Source of the DNA: an uncultured Paraburkholderia sp.
GTDB taxonomy: Bacteria > Pseudomonadota > Gammaproteobacteria > Burkholderiales > Burkholderiaceae
Assembly: GCA_940746715.1 (NCBI GenBank)
Contig: CALNWN010000009.1
Coordinates: 62,001 to 126,000, forward strand
Length of the DNA stretch: 64,000 nt
Direction of reading: 5' to 3'
The notes under the pieces are model-generated. The model made no database searches. It was not told where the DNA came from and saw only the letters and a program-made list of their open reading frames with translations. Position numbers and translations under genes: made by a program. Positions 18,138 to 27,869 of this stretch are shown here, one piece after another (position 1 is the first letter of the stretch; every line of letters begins with the position of its first letter).

Positions 18138-21100
18138 TCAATGTCCGTCCTTGCCCGAGCCATTGCTGTCCGGATCATGCGGATGGTGCTGGTTGTAGTG
18201 TGCGAGCGCCACATCCGGGTCTTCCTTCTCGCCGCCGAACTTCGCGCGAATCACGACGAAGAACATCGGGATGGTGAAGATCGCGAGGAAGGTCGCCGTC
18301 AACATCCCGCCGATCACGCCCGTGCCGATGGCGTGCTGGCTCGCCGAGCCCGCGCCGTTGCTGATCGCGAGCGGCATCACGCCGAGAATGAACGCGAGCG
18401 AGGTCATCAGAATCGGGCGCAGCCGCAGACGCGCCGCTTCCAGCGCGGCCTCGATCGGCCCCATACCTTCGCCCTGTTGCAATTCGCGCGCGAATTCCAC
18501 GATCAGAATCGCGTTCTTCGCCGACAAGCCCACCGTGGTAAGCAGGCCGACCTGGAAGAACACGTCGTTTTCGAGCCCGCGCAGCGTGGCGGCAAGCAGT
18601 GCGCCGATCACGCCGAGCGGCACCACCATGATCACCGAGAACGGGATCGACCAGCTTTCATACAGCGCCGCGAGACACAGGAACACGACGAGGATCGAGA
18701 TGCCGTACAGGATCGGCGCCTGCGAACCGGACTGGCGCTCCTGCAGCGACAGACCCGTCCACTCGTAGCCGATACCCGCGGGCAATTTCGCCACGAGCGC
18801 TTCCATGGCCGACATGGCCTGACCCGTCGACTTGCCGGGCGCCGCCGCACCCTGGATTTCCACCGCCGAAATACCATTGTAACGCTCGAGCTTCGGCGAA
18901 CCGTAAGTCCACTCCCCGCTGGCGAACGACGAGAACGGCACCATGCTTCCGCCCGTGTTGCGCACGTACCAGGCGCTCAGGTCTTCCGGCTTCATGCGGA
19001 ACGGTGCATCGCCCTGCATGTAGACCTTCTTGATCCGGCCGTCGGTATCGAGGAAGTTGTTCACGTACTGCGACGCCCACGCGATCGAGAACGTCTGGTC
19101 AATCGCTGACAACGACATGCCGAGCGCCGCCGCCTTTTCGTGGTCGATATTCACCTTGAACTGCGGCGTATCGTTCAGGCCGTTCGGACGGACCTGAGCC
19201 AGCGTCGGATCTTTCGCAGCCATGCCGAGCAGCATGTTGCGCGCTTCCATCAACTTGGCGTGACCGACGCCCGCGCGTTCCTGCAGCTCGAAGTCGAAGC
19301 CCGCGGCCGTGCCGAGTTCAGGAATCGACGGCGGATTCACCGGATACACCAGCGCGTTCTTGTAGCTGCCGAAGTGCATGAAGAGACGGCCCACCAGCGC
19401 CTGCACCTTTTGATCGCCGTGCTGACGCTGCGCGTAGTCCTTCATCCGCACGAACACGAGACCGGCGTTCTGACCGCGGCCCGCGAAGCTGAAGCCGTTC
19501 ACCGTGAAGGTGGATTCGACGATCGCCTTTTCGCTGTTGAGCAGATAGTCGGACACGTCCTTCAGTGCGCGCGCGGTGGTTTCCTGCGTGGAGCCCGACG
19601 GCGTCTGCACGAGCACGAACATCGTGCCCTGATCTTCGTCCGGCAGGAACGATTTCGGCAGCCGCACGAACAGCAGGCCGACCACGACGATCACCACCAT
19701 ATAGATGATGAGCCAGCGGCCCGAACGCTTGATCACGTGGTGCACGCCCGAGTGATACTTGTCGCGGCTCTTGTTGAAGGTGCGGTTGAACCAGCCGAAG
19801 AAGCCCTTCTTCTCTTCGTGATGGCCTTGCGGAATCGGCTTGAGGATCGTCGCGCACAAGGCCGGCGTCAGGATCAACGCGACGAGCACGGACAGCACCA
19901 TTGCCGCCACGATAGTGAGCGAGAACTGCCGGTAAATTGCGCCGACTGAACCGCCCGAGAACGCCACCGGCACGAACACCGCCGACAGCACGAGCGCCAC
20001 GCCGACGAGCGCGCCGGTAATCTGGTCCATCGCCTTGCGGGTCGCCTCGCGCGGCGATAAGCCCTCTTCCGCCATCACCCGCTCGACGTTTTCCACCACC
20101 ACGATCGCGTCGTCTACCAGCAGGCCGATGGCGAGCACGAGACCGAACATGGACAGCGTGTTGATGGAGAAGCCCACCACGCTCATGATCGCGAACGTGC
20201 CGAGCAGCACCACCGGCACGGCGATCGTCGGGATCAGCGTGGCCCGCAGGTTCTGCAGGAACAGGTACATCACGAGGAACACGAGCACGATACCTTCGAG
20301 CAGCGTCTTGACCACTTCCTCGATGGACAGACGCACGAACGGCGTGGTGTCGTACGGATACTTCACGACGAGGCCGTGCGGGAAGTACTTCGACAGCTCG
20401 TCGATCTTCGCGCGCACCGCCTTCGCGGTGGCGAGCGCGTTCGCGCCCGTGGCGAGCTGGATACCAAAGCCGGCGGTCGGCTGACCGTTGTACTTGGTGT
20501 CGAAGTTGTAGTTTTCGCCGCCCAGCTCGACGCGCGCCACGTCCTTGATGCGGACCTGCGAGCCGTCCGGATTCACCTTCAGCAGCACGTTGCCGAACTG
20601 TTCGGGCGTATTGAGCAGCGCGGCTTCCGTGATGGTCGCCTGCAACACCTGCCCCGGCACCGATGGCGTGCCGCCGAGCGAGCCGCCCGCGACCTGAACG
20701 TTCTGCGCCTGCAGCGCGCTTTGCACGTCCACCGGCGTGAGGCCGAAGTTGGTGAGCTTGTTCGCGTCGAGCCAGATCCGCATCGCGTACTGCGAGCCGA
20801 ACAGCGTGACCGTGCCCACGCCGTCGATACGGCTGATCGGGTCCTGCACGTTCGACGCGACGTAGTTCGCGAGGTCGTACTTGTTCATGCTGCCGTCTTC
20901 GGACACGAACGCCATGACCAGCAGGAAGCTGCTGCTCGACTTCGTGACCTTGGTGCCCAGTTGCTGCACGGCTTGCGGCAAGAGCGGCGTGGCGAGCTGC
21001 AGCTTGTTCTGCACCTGCACCTGCGCGATGTCAGGATTGGTGCCGGCCGCGAACGTCAGCGTGATGGTGGCGGTACCCGAGTCGTCCGACGTGGACGACA

Positions 21101-21332
21101 GGTACAGCAGGTGGTCAAGACCACTCATCGACTGCTCGATCACCTGCGTCACGGTGTTTTCCACCGTTTTCGCCGACGCGCCCGGATAGGTTGCGCTGAT
21201 CTGCACGGCCGGCGGCGCGATGGTCGGGTATTGCGCGATCGGCAATGTAAACACCGACGCGATACCTGCGAGCATCAGGATGATGGCGATCACCCATGCA
21301 AAAATCGGGCGATCAATAAAGAACTTTGCCAT
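18138..21332 (-). CDS. bpeB: RND multidrug efflux inner-membrane pump (AcrB/MexB/BpeB family)
   Basis: Intact 1064-residue HAE1-family pump. The N-terminus [17 protein letters not shown] is characteristic. [15 protein letters not shown] near residue 405 has the two Asp of the proton relay in membrane segment 4. Two large periplasmic loops and a second six-segment membrane half with [14 protein letters not shown] follow. Exports drugs and small amphiphiles from the periplasm and inner membrane, driven by protons. Middle gene of a three-gene operon; its length is normal and no lesion is present across 3.2 kb, unlike most accessory genes around it. Confidence 0.92.
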   Translation of the reverse strand: MAKFFIDRPIFAWVIAIILMLAGIASVFTLPIAQYPTIAPPAVQISATYPGASAKTVENTVTQVIEQSMSGLDHLLYLSSTSDDSGTATITLTFAAGTNPDIAQVQVQNKLQLATPLLPQAVQQLGTKVTKSSSSFLLVMAFVSEDGSMNKYDLANYVASNVQDPISRIDGVGTVTLFGSQYAMRIWLDANKLTNFGLTPVDVQSALQAQNVQVAGGSLGGTPSVPGQVLQATITEAALLNTPEQFGNVLLKVNPDGSQVRIKDVARVELGGENYNFDTKYNGQPTAGFGIQLATGANALATAKAVRAKIDELSKYFPHGLVVKYPYDTTPFVRLSIEEVVKTLLEGIVLVFLVMYLFLQNLRATLIPTIAVPVVLLGTFAIMSVVGFSINTLSMFGLVLAIGLLVDDAIVVVENVERVMAEEGLSPREATRKAMDQITGALVGVALVLSAVFVPVAFSGGSVGAIYRQFSLTIVAAMVLSVLVALILTPALCATILKPIPQGHHEEKKGFFGWFNRTFNKSRDKYHSGVHHVIKRSGRWLIIYMVVIVVVGLLFVRLPKSFLPDEDQGTMFVLVQTPSGSTQETTARALKDVSDYLLNSEKAIVESTFTVNGFSFAGRGQNAGLVFVRMKDYAQRQHGDQKVQALVGRLFMHFGSYKNALVYPVNPPSIPELGTAAGFDFELQERAGVGHAKLMEARNMLLGMAAKDPTLAQVRPNGLNDTPQFKVNIDHEKAAALGMSLSAIDQTFSIAWASQYVNNFLDTDGRIKKVYMQGDAPFRMKPEDLSAWYVRNTGGSMVPFSSFASGEWTYGSPKLERYNGISAVEIQGAAAPGKSTGQAMSAMEALVAKLPAGIGYEWTGLSLQERQSGSQAPILYGISILVVFLCLAALYESWSIPFSVIMVVPLGVIGALLAATLRGLENDVFFQVGLLTTVGLSAKNAILIVEFARELQQGEGMGPIEAALEAARLRLRPILMTSLAFILGVMPLAISNGAGSASQHAIGTGVIGGMLTATFLAIFTIPMFFVVIRAKFGGEKEDPDVALAHYNQHHPHDPDSNGSGKDGH

Positions 21333-21350
21333 GTGGCGGACTCCCTGTTA

Positions 21351-22520
21351 TTACGCGCCCGATGCGCCGGAGGCAGGCGAGGCGGGAAGTTGCGCGGGAA
21401 CGGCCTTGACCTGCATGCCCGGACGCGCCTTGTCGGTGCCCTGCACGATCACGCGGTCGCCGGGTTTGAGGCCGCTTTCGACCACCCAGTTGGAACCGTA
21501 CGTGCCCGACGTGACAAGCTGGCGCAGCGCGACCTTGTTGTCGTCGCCGACGACGAGCGCGGTAGGCTGACCCTTCTGGTCGTGCGTGATGCCCACTTGC
21601 GGCACGACGAGCGCGTTCTCGTTCACGCCTTCCTCGATCTTCGCGCGCACGAACATGCCGGGCAGCAACACCTTGTCCTTGTTATGGAAAATCGCGCGCA
21701 CGGTAACCGAGCCCGTGCCCTGGTCGACCGTCACGTCGGTGAACTGCAGCTTGCCTTTCTCGGAATAGGTGCGGCCGTCTTCGAGGATCAGCGAAACCTT
21801 CGCGGCGTCGGGACCGTTCGTCTTCAGACGCCCTTCCTGAATCTCGCGGCGCAGTTTCAGGCCGTCGAGGCTCGACTGCGTCAGATCGACATAGACCGGA
21901 TCGAGCTGCTGCACGGTGGCCAGCAAGGTCGCGGCGCTCGCCTGCACATAGGCGCCCGGCGTGACTTGCGACACGCCGACCTGGCCGGTCACAGGTGAAG
22001 TCACGTCCGTGTAGCCGAGGTTGATCTGCGCGTTCTCGACCGCTGCCTTGCCGGCGGCGACGTCGGCCGCGGCCTGGCCTTCTGCGGCCACGGCGTTGTC
22101 GTAATCCTGCTTGCTCACCGCGTTGGCGGCCACCAGCACCTTGTAGCGATTCGCCTGCGCCGTGGTCGACGCGAGGTTCGCCTGCGCCTTCGCGAGCGTC
22201 GCCTTCGCGTTGTTCAACGTGGCGATGTACGGCGCCGGGTCGATCTTATAGAGACGCTGACCGGCCTTGACCTGACCGCCTTCGGTGAATTCGCGGCGCA
22301 GCACGATGCCGTCGACCCGCGCGCGCACTTGCGCGACGAGGAAGGCGCTGGTGCGGCCCGGCAATTCGGTGACGACAGGTACGGTAGTCGGCTGGACGGT
22401 GACGACGCCTACTTCGGGCGTATGTTGCGGCGGGGCAGATTGTTTTGGTCCGCACGCTGCCAGCAATACGGCAGCCGTCGCGGCACTGATTAAGCGGAAT
22501 GGAACCCGTTCGACGCGCAT
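21351..22520 (-). CDS. bpeA: RND efflux periplasmic adaptor (membrane fusion) lipoprotein
   Basis: 389-residue adaptor of the AcrA/MexA family. The lipobox VLLAACGP is at about residue 20. The lipoyl half-motifs (VRARVDGIVLRREFTEGG and SPVTGQVGVSQVTPG) flank a coiled-coil hairpin, followed by the beta-barrel part (GMFVRAKIEEG). Links the pump to the outer-membrane channel. The ATG at 22520 is chosen because it gives a proper lipoprotein signal peptide. First gene of the operon, divergent from the TetR regulator gene. Confidence 0.9.
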   Translation of the reverse strand: MRVERVPFRLISAATAAVLLAACGPKQSAPPQHTPEVGVVTVQPTTVPVVTELPGRTSAFLVAQVRARVDGIVLRREFTEGGQVKAGQRLYKIDPAPYIATLNNAKATLAKAQANLASTTAQANRYKVLVAANAVSKQDYDNAVAAEGQAAADVAAGKAAVENAQINLGYTDVTSPVTGQVGVSQVTPGAYVQASAATLLATVQQLDPVYVDLTQSSLDGLKLRREIQEGRLKTNGPDAAKVSLILEDGRTYSEKGKLQFTDVTVDQGTGSVTVRAIFHNKDKVLLPGMFVRAKIEEGVNENALVVPQVGITHDQKGQPTALVVGDDNKVALRQLVTSGTYGSNWVVESGLKPGDRVIVQGTDKARPGMQVKAVPAQLPASPASGASGA

Positions 22521-22730
22521 GGAGCGACCTCTGTCTATGACTGAGAATGAAAAAGTGCGCGCATCCCTACCCCGGGGACGACGACGCACACATGCGTCTT
22601 GCGACGCTCGACCGGAAGCCCGCGAATACCTGCCTGAGCTGCGAGGCACCTGGGGCGACTGCGCCAAACCGGGAAAATGCGGCACGGCGCCGCCCGTTCG
22701 GGCGCGGCGCCAGAAGCTTCTGAAAGGCAA

Positions 22731-22769
22731 CCGTGACGGATATTAACCGGTTTTAACCGGCCGTCACGG
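22731..22769. promoter_or_regulatory. 9-bp inverted repeat enclosing two TTAACCGG boxes
   Basis: CCGTGACGG (22731-22739) and CCGTCACGG (22761-22769) are exact inverted copies. Between them TTAACCGG occurs at 22743-22750 and 22753-22760, giving also CCGGTT/AACCGG symmetry. It lies about 210-250 bp upstream of bpeA. Possible second regulator site or leader hairpin. Confidence 0.45.
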
Positions 22770-22799
22770 CTTGGGCGATCCGATCGTGGGGTGCTATTA

Positions 22800-22823
22800 T
22801 ATATACATTCACGAATGGATGTA
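22800..22823. promoter_or_regulatory. AcrR/BpeR-type operator
   Basis: A 24-bp imperfect palindrome with arms TACAT/ATGTA and inner CATTC/GAATG. It agrees with the E. coli AcrR operator, as I recall it, at 19 of 24 positions. It sits between the divergent bpeA and bpeR genes, as expected for a TetR-family autorepressor and pump repressor. Confidence 0.65.
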
Positions 22824-22959
22824 AAAGTGGGTTACTTCTCTTGCAGGCGGGGGGACCGGCAAGAAAGCTTTCACGAAACACTTCACGGCAAACGGATTGT
22901 CATCGGGCGTACTTAAAAGAACCCGGGAAAACCCCACAATCACGGCAGGTCACACAAAT

Positions 22960-23628
22960 ATGGTCCGAAGAACCAAGGAAGAGGCGCTGGAGACGCGCAA
23001 CAGCATTCTCGACGCGGCAGAAAGAGTGTTTTTTGAAAAAGGCGTATCGCGCACGTCCCTCGCGGACATCGCGCAGGCGGCCGGCGTCACGCGCGGCGCC
23101 ATCTATTGGCACTTCTCGCACAAGAACGACCTGTTCACGGAGATGTTCGACCGCGTGCTGCTGCCGCTCGACGAACTGAAGGCCGCGTCGCTCGACCCCA
23201 ACGAGCCCGATCCGCTCGGGCGTCTGATGGAAATCTGCATTGTCTGTCTGCGCGACACCGCCAACGATCCGCGCCGCCGCCGCGTGTTCGACATCCTGTT
23301 TCTGAAGTGCGAGCTGGTCGAGGAAATGGGACCGGTCATGGTCCGCTATCAGACCAACATGCGCGAAGCGTTGACCAAAATCGAAAGCGGCTTGCGCAAC
23401 GCGATCTCGAAAGGACAGTTGCCTGCCGACCTCGACACGAGGCTGGCGGCCGCCATGGTGCATGCATTTGTCGGCGGCTCGCTGCGCGACATGCTGTTTT
23501 TGCCCGACGCGACGGATTTCGCCGCGCTCGGCGAGCGCATGGTCGAAGGCATGTTCGACGCGCTCAGGTTCAGCCCGGCGCTGCGCAAGCGCGCGCCGGG
23601 CGGGGCTTCCGCCGCCGCGGCTGGCTAG
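22960..23628 (+). CDS. bpeR: TetR-family repressor of the efflux operon (BpeR/AcrR-like)
   Basis: Intact 222-residue regulator. It begins MVRRTKEEALETRNSILDAA, as in AcrR and TtgR. The helix-turn-helix reads SLADIAQAAGVTRGAIYWHF (residues about 33-52), and the C-terminal TetR_C domain binds pump substrates. The ATG at 22960 has GGCAGGT upstream and is the family start. Divergent from bpeAB-oprB; predicted to repress both directions until a drug or signal binds. The amrR name is an alternative. Confidence 0.88.
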   Translation: MVRRTKEEALETRNSILDAAERVFFEKGVSRTSLADIAQAAGVTRGAIYWHFSHKNDLFTEMFDRVLLPLDELKAASLDPNEPDPLGRLMEICIVCLRDTANDPRRRRVFDILFLKCELVEEMGPVMVRYQTNMREALTKIESGLRNAISKGQLPADLDTRLAAAMVHAFVGGSLRDMLFLPDATDFAALGERMVEGMFDALRFSPALRKRAPGGASAAAAG

Positions 23629-23649
23629 CCGCGCCCGTCATTGCGCAGC

Positions 23650-24271
23650 TCAGCGGTTCCTGCTGCGCGCTTTCTGATTCGACGCATAGATGTTGCCGCG
23701 CTCGAGCGGCACGCCGCTTTGAAGCGCGGCAAGCCGTCGGTGCCGGCGACCGCCGCGAAGCGCGATTGCAGCACCACACAAAAGACCCGGTGGATGTCCT
23801 CGGCGCTCGCGAAGCCCGCGCTGTTTTCATAGGGCACGGAGCCGGCCGCGTCGTGCAGGAATTCGACGGCGAGCCCGGCGTGGACCGCGTGGTTGATCGT
23901 CGACGCATCGAGTTGTGCGTCATGTAGCCGGCGACCGTCAGCGTGTCGATTTGCCGCGCGGCCAGCCAGTCGGCGAGATCCGTGCCGGTGAATGCGCTCG
24001 GCAGCGACTTCTCCACATAATGATCGCGCTCGCGGGAAGCGACCACCGGGTGCAGTTGCGCGCCCTCGCTGCCGCGCGCGAACAGCGGCGAGCCGGCGGG
24101 CGTGAAATTCTGCACGACGACGACGGGCACGCCGGCGGCGCGCGCCGCATCCATCGCCCGGCCGATATTGGCGAGCGAGCGCTGTATGTCCGGATATTCG
24201 ATCGGCAAATCGCCGCTCACGTATTCGTTCTGCACGTCGATGATGATGAGCGCACGGCGCGGTATGGTCAT
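23650..24271 (-). pseudogene. isochorismatase-family cysteine hydrolase, broken at the catalytic Cys
   Basis: About 207-residue hydrolase of the isochorismatase/nicotinamidase superfamily. LIIIDVQNEY near residue 9 carries the catalytic Asp, and KSLPSAFTGTDL the Lys. The frame is lost at about 23915, where the family has the catalytic Cys in AGYMTHNCDAST: TGC reads TC, one G missing. The continuation (HAGLAVEFLHDAAGSVPY, AEDIHRVFCVVLQSRFAAV) is in another frame, and a second shift near 23718 is needed to reach ERGNIYASNQKARSRNR and the stop at 23650. Divergent from a GlxA-type regulator gene that probably controls it. Confidence 0.82.
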
Positions 24272-24478
24272 GGCAAAGCTCCTCAGGAAAGGGGTTGAAA
24301 TCGCGCGCCGCAGGGTTGCGGATTACGAAGCCCAGCTTCGGAGCGGGCCCAGACAGCGGCGATGACGCATTGTTCGCCAGCCGCGCCTTCGACAACGGCG
24401 GCCCGTTTGACAATATTCGCTAGAATCGGGCCATTGGTATTCGCCACCGCTATCATTGTTTCATGAGGTGCCCGAGTC

Positions 24479-25473
24479 ATGGCCGCATCAGCCGCATCCG
24501 CCGCAAAACCTGGGCAACCGGATTCGCACATCGTCGCCGTGGTCGCGTTCGACCGCATCAGCCCTTTTCACCTTTCGGTGCCGTGCGTGGTGTTCGGCGA
24601 AGACCGCCGCGGCGGCGGCGTGCCGCATTTCGACTTTCGCGTCTGCGCGGCCGAAAGCGGGCCGCTCACGACAACCGCCGGCTTCTCCATCGCCGTCACG
24701 CATGGCCTTGAAGCGCTCGCCGAGGCGCATACGATCATCGTGCCGAGCTGGCGGGACCCCGACGAGCCGCCGCCGGCCGCCTTACTCGACGCGCTGCGCG
24801 CGGCCCACGCACGCGGCGCGCAGCTGGTCGGCCTCTGCCTCGGCACATTCGTGCTCGCCGCCGCCGGCATTCTCGACGACCGCCCGGCTTCGACGCACTG
24901 GGCGTGGGCCGACGACTTCGCGCGCCGCTATCCCCGCGTGAGGCTCGACCGCGACGTGCTCTATGTCGACGATGGCAACGTGCTGACATCGGCCGGCACC
25001 GTGGCGGGGCTCGACTGCTACCTGCACGTGCTGCGCAAGATGTACGGCGCGGAGGTAACGAACTTCGTCGCGCGCCGGCTGGTGGTGTCGCCGCACCGGC
25101 AAGGCGGGCAGGCGCAGTACATCCAGCAGCCGGTCCCGCCGAACGTCCGCGAAGACCGGCTTTCGGGCCTGCTCGACTGGGTGCGCGGCAATCTGGACGC
25201 CGCGCATACGCTCGACAGCCTCGCCGCGCGCGCTGATGAGCCGCCGCACTTTCACGCGGCGCCTTCAGGCTCGCCACCGGCACGACCGTCGGCGCATGGC
25301 TGCTCGCAGAGCGGCTCGGGCGCGCGCAGCAGCTGCTCGAGAGCACGGATGAGTCGGTGGAGGCGATTGCGGGCATGGCCGGCTTCGGGTCGGCGGCGTC
25401 GTTGCGCCAGCATTTCGCAGACGCGTTTCGCACGTCGCCGTCGGCCTGGCGGAGGGAATTTCGCGGCGGGTGA
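24479..25473 (+). pseudogene. GlxA/FtrA-type AraC-family regulator (DJ-1/PfpI-like domain), frameshifted
   Basis: Transcriptional regulator with an N-terminal class I amidotransferase-like domain (GLCLGTFVLAAAG holds the Cys of the nucleophile elbow) and a C-terminal AraC domain. The first 250 residues are open. The frame is lost at about 25228 (LAARALMSRRTF lacks two bases), and one extra C near 25262 shifts it again. The AraC domain then reads TVGAWLLAERLGRAQQLLES and ends TSPSAWRREFRGG with TGA at 25471-25473. The DNA-binding part is therefore lost in the product. Divergent from the cysteine hydrolase gene, which is also broken. Confidence 0.83.
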
Positions 25474-25590
25474 CGGCGTGGCGCGAAAGCTCGCTGCAAC
25501 GCGCTTTCGTAGTCCGTCACCGCTATTTCGTAGTCGCGCCGACGCGACACTCGAGACGCACGCCAACGCCAATCGTCGCGCGGTCCGCGC

Positions 25591-26321
25591 TCAGCGCTCG
25601 CTAATCCAGCGCGCCACATACAGGAGCAGGGCGACGAGAAAAACCATCGCCGCCCAGGCCCAGTTCAGGACCGCGTGCGGAGTCGGCTCGGGGTGCGAGA
25701 CGCCGTGAGACACGCTCGCGGCCCGTCCGCCGAGCCCGCTGCCGTGTTCGGCGCGCGTGCGACGTGCCATGCCGCCGAGCGTGATCGGCCGCAGGAAACA
25801 TGCTGACGGCGCGCCGCCGAGCCGCTCGCGCGATTCGGACCCGGCCCGTGCTTCGCGCATACCACTGCGCTGAACTCCGTGAAGAAATCGTCGGCGAGTT
25901 GACGAAGCGCGTTTTCGAGCTGACGCGTGGGCAATTGCGCGAGCGGTCCCGAAGACGTCGCCCAGATCGTGTAGTCGATCCGCGTGCTGCGCTCCCTGCC
26001 GCCCGCGGCGCCCTCTTCCGGGCGCAGGCGCACTTCGATCTGTCCGCGCAGCGAGCCGACGCCTTCGGCGCGCGCCTTGAAGTTGATGGTGCGGCGTTCG
26101 GCGTCGGCGGGACCGGAATCCTAGCCGGCGACACGCGCGCGCTTCGTAATGCGCGCGCAGCGGCCCGAGCGGCACGGTCATGGTAAGCGCGTATTCGCCG
26201 TGCGAAAGGCGTGTGAACGACTCGAGTTGTCGAGGCTCGCACGCAGCAGCGCGAGGTCTTGCAACGCATCCCAGACATCGGACGGCGCAAGTGGAATCCG
26301 TAACGCGTCGTTCAGTTCCAT
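25591..26321 (-). pseudogene. CoxG-like SRPBCC-family membrane-anchored protein, multiply broken
   Basis: Starts at the ATG at 26321 with MELNDALRIPLAPSDVWDAL, then loses frame near 26225 at the expected ESFTRLSHGEYALTMTVPLG. It continues through an in-frame TAG at 26121-26123, then RTINFKARAEGVGSLRGQI and TRIDYTIWATSSGPLAQL, a CoxG signature, and FFTEFSAVVCAKHG. Another frame then gives a C-terminal membrane segment (WAWAAMVFLVALLLYVARW) ending at 25591. At least three lesions. CoxG proteins are linked to molybdenum hydroxylases and CO dehydrogenase, but no such enzyme is encoded here. Confidence 0.72.
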
Positions 26322-26352
26322 CCCAGCCTCCCGATGAACACGCGGCACCGAA

Positions 26353-26609
26353 TCAGGACGTCTGATCGATGCGGTCGACGCGCGATGAGTAAAACGCCAG
26401 GTACCCTTTGATCCTGGCCGCCTGCTCGAACGGCGTCTCGTAACTCCACACGGCGTTTTCGATCAGGCCGTCTTCGGTGCGCAGATGGAAGTACGACGCG
26501 TCGCCCTTGAACGGGCAGTGCGTGCTGTGCGTCGAGCGTTCGAGCCGCGCCATGTTCACGTCTTCGCGCGGAAAGTAGAACACGTCGGGCAGACCGGTTT
26601 CACTGAGCG
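26353..26609 (-). pseudogene. DUF427 protein, 5'-truncated remnant
   Basis: The C-terminal two thirds of a DUF427 protein: LPDVFYFPREDVNMARLERS, HCPFKGDASYFHL, NAVWSYETPF and IKGYLAFYSSRVDRID are all family landmarks. The first 30-40 residues and the start codon are absent. The open frame instead runs backward into the sensor kinase remnant, so a deletion has joined the two genes. DUF427 function is not established. Confidence 0.8.
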
Positions 26610-27042
26610 TCGGCGACGAACGCCTTCTGGATGTCGAGCGCGGTGGCAAGCCGCTGCAACAGTCCATTGAGCGCGCGCACGAGCGGCTGCACCTCCGAGC
26701 GGCAGGCGTTGATCCGGCAACGGGTCGAGCGCTTCCGGATGCCGCGTGTCGAGCGCGCTCGTCACCCGCCGCAGAGGACGCAGCCCGCGTCCGATAATCA
26801 CCCACACCGCGAGCCCCAAGCACCGGCAGCAGCACGATGCCCTCGTCGCCCGTATCGCGCGAACCGAGTACTTGCGAGAAGGGTTCGGCGGGCAGCGCCG
26901 CTGCGATCTGCTCGAGCTGGTAATCGAACAGTTCGTTGGCTTCGGCGAGCGCCTGGCGATAGATCAACCAGCCCGCGATACCGACGCCGAGCAGCACGAG
27001 CGCAAGCAGCCAGACCAGCAATTGACGGCGGATGGATCGCAT
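26610..27042 (-). pseudogene. sensor histidine kinase (QseC/TctE type), severely deleted
   Basis: Begins normally at the ATG at 27042 with a first membrane segment (LLVWLLALVLLGVGIAGWLIY). About 35 residues later GDEGIV is joined straight to LLPVLGLAVWVIIGRGLRPL, the second membrane segment and HAMP start, so most of the periplasmic sensor domain is missing. Further frame changes occur near 26817 and 26690. It stops after LLQRLATALDIQKAFVADA, immediately before the H-box, where the DUF427 remnant begins. The dimerisation His and the whole ATPase domain are gone. The start lies 4 bp past the stop of the response regulator gene. Confidence 0.8.
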
Positions 27043-27046
27043 CGGC

Positions 27047-27707
27047 TCAGGCTTCCTTCGCGATCATGTAGCCGAGTCCGCGCACATTGCGGATCAGGTC
27101 CGCGCCGAGCTTCTTGCGCAGCGCGTGAATGTAGACCTCGACGGTATTGCTGCCGATCTCCTCGCCCCAGCCGTACATTTTTTCCTCGAGCTGACTCTTC
27201 GACAGCACTGCGCCCGGCCGCGCGCGCAGCGCCTCGAGCAGCGCGAACTCACGCGCCGACAGGGCGACCGGCGCGCCGTCGAGCGTCACCTGATGCGACG
27301 CGGGATCGAGCGTCAGATTGCCGTGGCGGATCGTCGAATCGCTGCGGCCCGACTGGCGGCGGATCAGTGCCCGCATGCGCGCGCCCAGTTCGTCGAGATC
27401 GAAAGGCTTGACGAGGTAATCGTCCGCGCCGGCGTCGAGGCCTTTCACGCGGTCGGCCACCGCGTCGCGCGGTCACGATCAGCACCGGCAACGCGTGGCC
27501 GCGCGCACGCAAGGTGCGCAACACGTCGAGGCCGTCGCGCTTGGGCAGGCCCAGGCCGAGCAGCACGAGATCGTACGGCTGGCTCGATGCCGCGCTGAGC
27601 GCCGCTTCGCCGTCTTCCACCCAGTCGACCGCGAAGCCTTCGCCGCGCAGCGCCTTGCGCACGCCTTCAGCGATCATCCGGTCGTCTTCGACTAGCAAGA
27701 TGCGCAT
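27047..27707 (-). pseudogene. OmpR-family response regulator, frameshifted and lacking the phosphoacceptor Asp
   Basis: QseB-like regulator. The receiver domain has the acidic pair VEDD at residues 7-10. At residue 51, where the phosphorylated Asp belongs, the codon is GGC (27555-27557), giving LVLLGLGLPKRDG. The frame is lost at about 27470, where two bases are missing from TARDAVADRVKGL; the rest (YLVKPFDLDEL and the winged-helix domain ending RNVRGLGYMIAKEA) is intact in another frame. The ATG at 27707 is preceded by AGGAAAGGTG. Partner kinase downstream is also destroyed. Confidence 0.85.
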
Positions 27708-27869
27708 GGTCACCTTTCCTCAACATTCGATGATGCCGCATTCTAGCGCCCGCCCCGCGATGCGCACCGTGTGACGCTTTTTTCACCGCAGGCCGGCGGC
27801 ATGTCACTACAATGGGCGCTTTGCGTCGCGCGTCCTCCACGCCCTGACATTTCGCTTTCTCGCCCGTTC

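Larger units (their letters stand above)
22521..22959. other. bpeA / bpeR divergent regulatory region
   Basis: 439 bp between the divergent efflux operon and its regulator gene. It holds a 9-bp inverted repeat enclosing two TTAACCGG copies (22731-22769) and an AcrR-like operator (22800-22823). The AT-rich stretch around 22795-22810 is the likely promoter core. Confidence 0.7.

Noticed and set aside
25484..25509. Hairpin CGAAAGC/GCTTTCG after the GlxA-type gene as a terminator
   Set aside because: Short stem, long loop and no T-run; not strong enough to call.
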